64,000 nt of DNA from positions 18,653,445 to 18,717,444 of the forward strand of contig CM033107.1 in the NCBI GenBank assembly GCA_019321725.1, read 5' to 3'. This stretch comes from Paulownia fortunei (lineage: Eukaryota; Streptophyta; Magnoliopsida; Lamiales; Paulowniaceae). This document shows, piece by piece, positions 59,452-64,000 of this stretch (position 1 is the stretch's first letter; the number at the start of each line of letters is the position of its first letter). Both the position numbers and the translations under genes were made by a program. A model generated the notes under the pieces. The model saw nothing but the letters and a program-made list of their open reading frames with translations, made no database searches and was not told where the DNA came from.

Positions 59452-61674
59452 GAAAATAAGGACATTATCATATTAATTAAGAAGGTGTAAATTCTTACTA
59501 GAAATAAATTTGGAGGTTTATAAATAAATATCAAAATATTATGTATTAATTATATATATAAATATAAAATATATATACATATATATAATATATATGTATA
59601 GATGTACGAAATATATATATATAAGTATATGTGTGTAGTGTAATATATATATATATATATACACATATGTATACACGTGTTATGTTAAGGGTAAACATAT
59701 ATATAATATATTGTGTAGTATATATATATACATATATGTATACACTGTTATGTTAAGGATAAACATATATATAATATATTGTGAAGTATAACATATATAT
59801 ATACATATATGTATACGTGTAGTGTAGAGTGTGTAGTTATGTTAAAGATAAGTATATATATAATATATTATATTATATTTTCTTAGTAGTTAAGTTATTA
59901 TAACACACACCACATAAACACAAGGTTAAAACACCTCACAGTGCATGGCAGCAAAGGAAAGCAATAGAGAAGGGGAAAAAAACAAAGAGAGAAAGAAAAA
60001 AAAAGAAAAAAAAAGAAGGAGAGGGTGTTCCAACAAATTTCAACAGTAGGAATTTGAGAAAATTTTGGGTAAGTCCTTTTTAATTTTTGTACGGATAAAC
60101 AAATATATTTATACCATTTATTTCTAATCTGAAAGAAAGTTTTTAATCCAAGTTAATTAGTTATCTACCTCTAATACAATACCTTTAATTTGAAATTAGT
60201 TAAAAATATTCAATTTTATTATCTTGTATTAATTGGATGAAAGAGCTAATTTAATTGAGGGATTTGTTATGGGGAATTATAACACATCAATTAGATAATA
60301 TTAAAATGAATTCGAGATGAGAAATTAAGGTATTTAAAGGTTCTAATTGGTGTGAGTATAAATTTTAAGGTTGATTGTTATTTAATTAAATTTAAGATTT
60401 AAGACCCCTTATGAGATTTCGTATAAAAACCCATTGATTAAGAATGAAAATTAATACGTTATACTTTTATAGGTAGCCTTATATTTAAAGCTAGGGAGGA
60501 GGATCTCGTTAATTTTTAGTAGGATATCAAAGGTGAAAGGTAAGCGAAAATCTATTTGCAACTACAATGTATAGACATAGTATTTTGTGCATTATCTATA
60601 TTAAATGTGAGTCTTGTGTGTTGATGTGTGTATTGTGAGTATTATACATACCTTATAGTGCATATGTTGCTTGGATGATGGGACATATGACCTATTGTGT
60701 CATTGGATATGCCATTCATCAGCATTTATATATCCATACATAACACGTGCTCACAGTTGAGGTTTTTGGCACGCATGACATTATTTTCAGAAAGAAACTA
60801 TTTTGGTTGGCCACTACTAGTATACCGAGGCCCATGTGTGGCTTATTTATATGATATTTGGGGCACCACGAGTATTATTTCTCGGAGGATCATAGGGGTT
60901 GACAACGGGTGTGCCTCTGGTGGTCACGAGAGGGTGGACCACTTGATTGTGCCCTTATCGACGCCGCTGGTGGGAAGACTTCTGGAGGGTCACAGGGGAA
61001 GATAGGGGGTGGACCTCTGGTAATCCTAGGAGATGGCCCCGGACTGTGTCGATCTGTTTATGGCCATGTGGTTATTGATATTATTGAGAGTTATATCCGA
61101 TACATAGTAGGTGGGCCAAGGGCTCAATGATGAAAAATAATTTTGAATGAACTATTTTTATGCATAAGTTTGCATTCTTGTCATGATTTCATAGAAATGC
61201 ATTGCATTTATGTTGGATTATTCTTCAGCATCCATGATTTTCATTTACTGAGCATTATCTCACGTAGTTCATGCATTGTAGGTGAGTTTGATAATACTTG
61301 AAGCCACTGATTTACTGAGCGAGCGGCTGGAGCTCCTACAGGTTCTAAGAATTAGTGTACATGGATGACGACCTGTTGGGCTGGTTGTTAACTTATTTGA
61401 TTTTGGAGTTTATTGTGTTGGATTTTGGGATTTGTACTGTATGTTACTTTTAAAACTTTTCTGTACATGAGTATGTAAATGTTATGGTTGTTATGGGTCC
61501 TCTGTAGGTATATATATATTAGTTTGTGAGTGAGAAAAATAGTTTATTATTTATTATGTTATTACAGGAAAAATATAAAAAAAATAAAAAATTTGTACAT
61601 GCACACAGGATTTATTATGTCAAAATTATTATATCAATAAATATATATGTGTGTGTAGTATTGGGGATGTAACA
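59081..61674 (+). mobile_element. 3' LTR of element 2 (2594 bp)
   Basis: Collinear with 44645-47179. It is longer mainly through expansion of a TAA microsatellite (15 units at 59405-59449 against three in the 5' LTR). The start reads TGTAATACTCAAACC where the 5' LTR has TGTAATACCCGAGCC, showing C-to-T and G-to-A changes. The outer end is TGTAACA. Confidence 0.92.
59405..59449. repeat. (TAA)15 microsatellite
   Basis: Fifteen consecutive TAA units within the 3' LTR of element 2. Confidence 0.97.
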
Positions 61675-61679
61675 CTTAT
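61675..61679. repeat. Target-site duplication of element 2, right copy
   Basis: CTTAT, identical to 44640-44644. Confidence 0.9.
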
Positions 61680-61880
61680 GGGCTCATAAAATTGGGGCAT
61701 ACGGTATATTGATTGGGCCTTAAGCCCATTAGGAAACAAGATTTCCAAATTGCCATTTGGGGTGATGGAATTCAAATAAAATAGCGAGAGATATTTATTA
61801 CTAAAGACCTTGTTATAAATGAATATATTTTGAAAGAATGTTAATTTCCTGCCTCGTTTAAATTTGCAGATTATCTACAA
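61680..61880 (+). mobile_element. Copia 5' leader (continuation after element 2)
   Basis: GGGCTCATAAAATTGGGGCA is the plus-strand counterpart of the leader at 53080-53235 and appears to continue the fragment ending at 44639. It ends in CTGCCTCGTTTAAATTTGCAG just before the gag ATG (21 bases; core CTGCCTCGTTTAAATTTGC). Confidence 0.7.
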
Positions 61881-62730
61881 ATGGCTAAAAATCCACTTGC
61901 ATCTATTCTGGAAGCTAATAAATTAACTAGACCTAAATTTTTCGATTGGTTGAGGACCCTCAAGATTGCTTTATAATTTAAGAAGAAATCCTACATCCTC
62001 GATTTTCCTCTATCGGTAGGGCCGCCGATAGATGGGACCGAGTAGGAGCTTGTAGAATATCGACAATAAGTTGATGATAGTCTTACAAGTGTGATGTTAT
62101 ATGATGAAATCAATGTCAAACGAGTTGCAGAGGCAACATGAGGTACATGTGCATGTACATAATACCTATGTTAACCTACAAGAGTTATATAGTGAACACG
62201 CTAGGCAGGCGAGATATCAAACCTCGAAAGAGCTTTTCATGACCCGTATAATAAAGGGCTCTTCAATCTATGATCGTGGATTGAAGATAATAGGCCTAAC
62301 AGAAAAGCTTGAGTTACTTGGAGTCATTATGAATAACAAGTTGTATTTGAATTTCATCTTATAGTCTTTGCCTCGATCGTTTGATACCTTCGTTGTCAAC
62401 TTCAACATGGATAAGATAGAAACTAACCTTGTTAATCTAGTTAACATGTTGAAGACGATTGAATCTACTATGAAGAGGACAAGTCGCTCATGCTTGTTGA
62501 ATGCTCATCCAACTTAAAGGCTGCAAAACCCAAGAGGAAGAAGGGGAGAGAAAAATGTTCCTCAAAATCCAAAGGAATGAAGGCAACTAGTGGGTCTCAA
62601 AAAGTTTCAAAATCAATGACCAATTCCATTACTACGGTAAACCTGGGCATTGGAAGAGGAACTGCAAGGGTTACCTTGCAAGCTTGCAGAGTTCAGCTAT
62701 TTATTTTGTTGAAGTTAACTTATTAGTTAA
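61881..62730 (+). pseudogene. Ty1/copia gag, degraded zinc knuckle
   Basis: The ATG at 61881 begins MAKNPLASILEANKLTRPKF and DWLRTLKIAL followed by a stop, the typical start of plant copia gag. SMSNELQRQHE and LQELYSEHARQARYQTSKEL (62101-62364), then TNLVNLVNMLKTIEST and a lysine-rich tract (KPKRKKGREK) follow in shifting frames. The zinc knuckle near 62620-62665 reads FHYYGKPGHWKRNC, so the first two Cys of C-x2-C-x4-H-x4-C are lost. Non-functional. Confidence 0.85.
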
Positions 62731-63125
62731 CGATGCTTCTTAGGTATTGGATACTAGTGTTGGGTTTTATCTTTGCAATGATTTGTAGCTGATAGCAAGA
62801 AGCATGAAGCTAAGTAGAGGAGAGACAACCTTGTGGTTAGGGAATAGAGTAAAGGTTGCTGCATTAGCTATAGGAAGTATCAGCTTAGCTTTAGGAAATG
62901 GAGTACTTTTAGTTTTAAACAATTGTCTTTATGTTCCAGAGATAGTTAAGAATATTATCTCCATTCTTATTTTGGATGGAGAAGGTTTTTCTTTTTCATT
63001 AAAACATGGAAGTTGTTCCATTTTTAGAGATTCAATTTTGATTACCTCTGGCGTACTGATGAATGGTTTATATTTTGTTACTCCTTATTACTCATTTTTC
63101 CATGTTCAAAAAAATAAAAGATAAT
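62731..63125 (+). pseudogene. Copia protease region
   Basis: VLDTSVGFYLCNDL (expected active site L-D-S/T-G altered to LDTS) lies near 62745. The longer frame 62804-63124 contains LWLGNRVKVAALAIGSISLA, NNCLYVPEIVKNIISI and SILITSGVLMNGLYFV. These are the landmarks of copia aspartic protease. Inactive because of the active-site change and stops. Confidence 0.8.
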
Positions 63126-64000
63126 TTGATGATCATTATTCTCAACTCTTATGACATGCTAGATTAGGTCATGTTTTTGAGAAGAGAATTCATAAGATGG
63201 CTTAATTATTCGATTTTTTAAAAGAGCAAGAAATGCCAATATGTGAGTCATGTCTCAAGGGAAGATAACCAAATCACCATTTGTTAGATAAGTGGAACAA
63301 GCCGAAGATCTATTGGATTTGTTCCATTTTGATGTATAGGGGTCACTAAGTGTTAGTACTCATGGGAACTATCACTACTTCATAACCTTTATCGATGATT
63401 ATTCTAGGTATGGTTATGTTTACCATATGTGGTACAAATCTAAAGCTTTTGAAAAGTTCAAAGAATTCAGATGGAAGGTAGAGAAACAAACTAAGTTAAG
63501 TATCAAGGCTCTTTGATCAGATCGAGGAGGTGAATAATTGAGCATAGAGTTTCTTGATTAATTGAAAGAGAATGAGATTCTCTCTCAGTGGACCCCTCCT
63601 GCTACTCCTCAACTCAACAGAGTTGTAGAGCATAGGAATCGAGCACTTTAGACATGGTTCGATAAATGATGAGTTTCACTAGGCTTCCTCCTTCATTCTA
63701 GGGCTATGCTCTAAAAATAATGACATATTTATTAAATAGAGTGTTATCAAAGTCATTACCTAAAACACCTTATGAGATGTTGCGTGGGAAACTACTCTCT
63801 TACAGATACTTTAGGATATGGGGATAATTTGGATATGAGATCTAGTTTATGTAAGTTCATGGGGTATCCAAAGAATCCATTAGATATTACTTCTACGACC
63901 CCTCAGAAAAAAGGTATTTATTTTGAGGAATGCCACCTTCCTGGAAGAGGAGTTTCTATTAGATAGAAATGGTGAAATTTTGGAACTTAAAGAAATTCAA
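63126..64000 (+). pseudogene. Copia integrase, runs off the window
   Basis: RLGHVFEKRIHKMA and CESCLKGR (pre-integrase zinc region), HGNYHYFITFIDDYSRYGYV, KSKAFEKFKEFRWKVEKQTK, SDRGGE (catalytic region), LKENEILSQWTPPATPQLN, then VVEHRNRAL (Glu position). KFMGYPKNPLD and ATFLEEEFLLDRNGEILELK close the visible part. Stops and frameshifts are frequent (for example after IKAL and RGGE). RT and RNase H should follow beyond the window. It is the same family as the nested minus copia at 51661-53010. Confidence 0.85.

Larger units (their letters stand above)
44645..61674 (+). mobile_element. Chromovirus element 2 (Tekay/Del-like), complete with nested copia
   Basis: Bounded by CTTAT duplications. 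5' LTR 44645-47179, PBS 47183, gag, two zinc knuckles, protease, [copia insertion 48786-55994], protease end, RT, RNase H, integrase, chromodomain, PPT 59068-59080, 3' LTR 59081-61674. Without the nested copia it is about 9.8 kb. The LTR ends are TGTAA...TTACA, except the outer 3' end, which reads TAACA. Pol frames are longer and better kept than in element 1, so it is the younger of the two. Stops and frameshifts in gag, protease, RNase H and integrase still make it defective. Confidence 0.92.

Overview
The window looks like plant nuclear DNA, probably AT-rich pericentromeric or intergenic heterochromatin. No intact host gene, rRNA, tRNA or CRISPR array could be supported. Almost all recognisable coding signal is decayed retrotransposon: Ty3/gypsy chromovirus (Tekay/Del-like, with a chromodomain remnant at the integrase C-terminus), Athila-type Ty3/gypsy, and several Ty1/copia lineages. 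One 100-base N gap marks a scaffold join. Every polyprotein is broken by stops, frameshifts or deletions.

Layout. 1-546 is a minus-strand gypsy integrase fragment. 547-5842 is a nearly identical 1.64-kb tandem array built from a deleted minus-strand copia element, followed by a noisy, diverged copy (5843-6850). 6960-9052 is the RNase H end and 3' LTR of another copia element. 9886-11121 is a hairpin-rich foldback element, and 11122-14466 is featureless AT-rich DNA before the gap. 14567-16430 is a truncated chromovirus LTR beside a minus-strand Athila-type element (16431 to about 22300) with a ~105-bp degenerate tandem repeat in its LTR region. 22310-26400 is a patchwork of copia LTR, leader and RNase H relics. 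26400-28141 is a plus-strand Athila LTR whose gag reappears at 43060-43997, after the locus was split by chromovirus element 1.

Two chromovirus elements can be delimited by target-site duplications. Element 1 (minus, 30194-43054, TSD GTTTA) carries a solo LTR (32824-35710, TSD TAGTA) inside its 3' LTR. Element 2 (plus, 44645-61674, TSD CTTAT) has ~2.55-kb LTRs, a tRNA-Met-type PBS, a PPT, and gag, protease, RT, RNase H, integrase and chromodomain. Its protease-RT junction is split by a ~7.2-kb minus-strand copia insertion (48786-55994) with an odd permuted order. Element 2 itself sits in the 5' leader of a plus-strand copia element whose gag-pol fills 61880-64000.

No working gene system is visible. 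The order of events is a nested one: Athila, then chromovirus 1 and copia, then chromovirus 2, then copia plus an LTR relic. The observations most worth checking are the homogeneous copia-derived array, the foldback element full of AAAGCGTTA/TAACGCTTT hairpins, the permuted copia insertion, and a small CpG-rich palindromic island.
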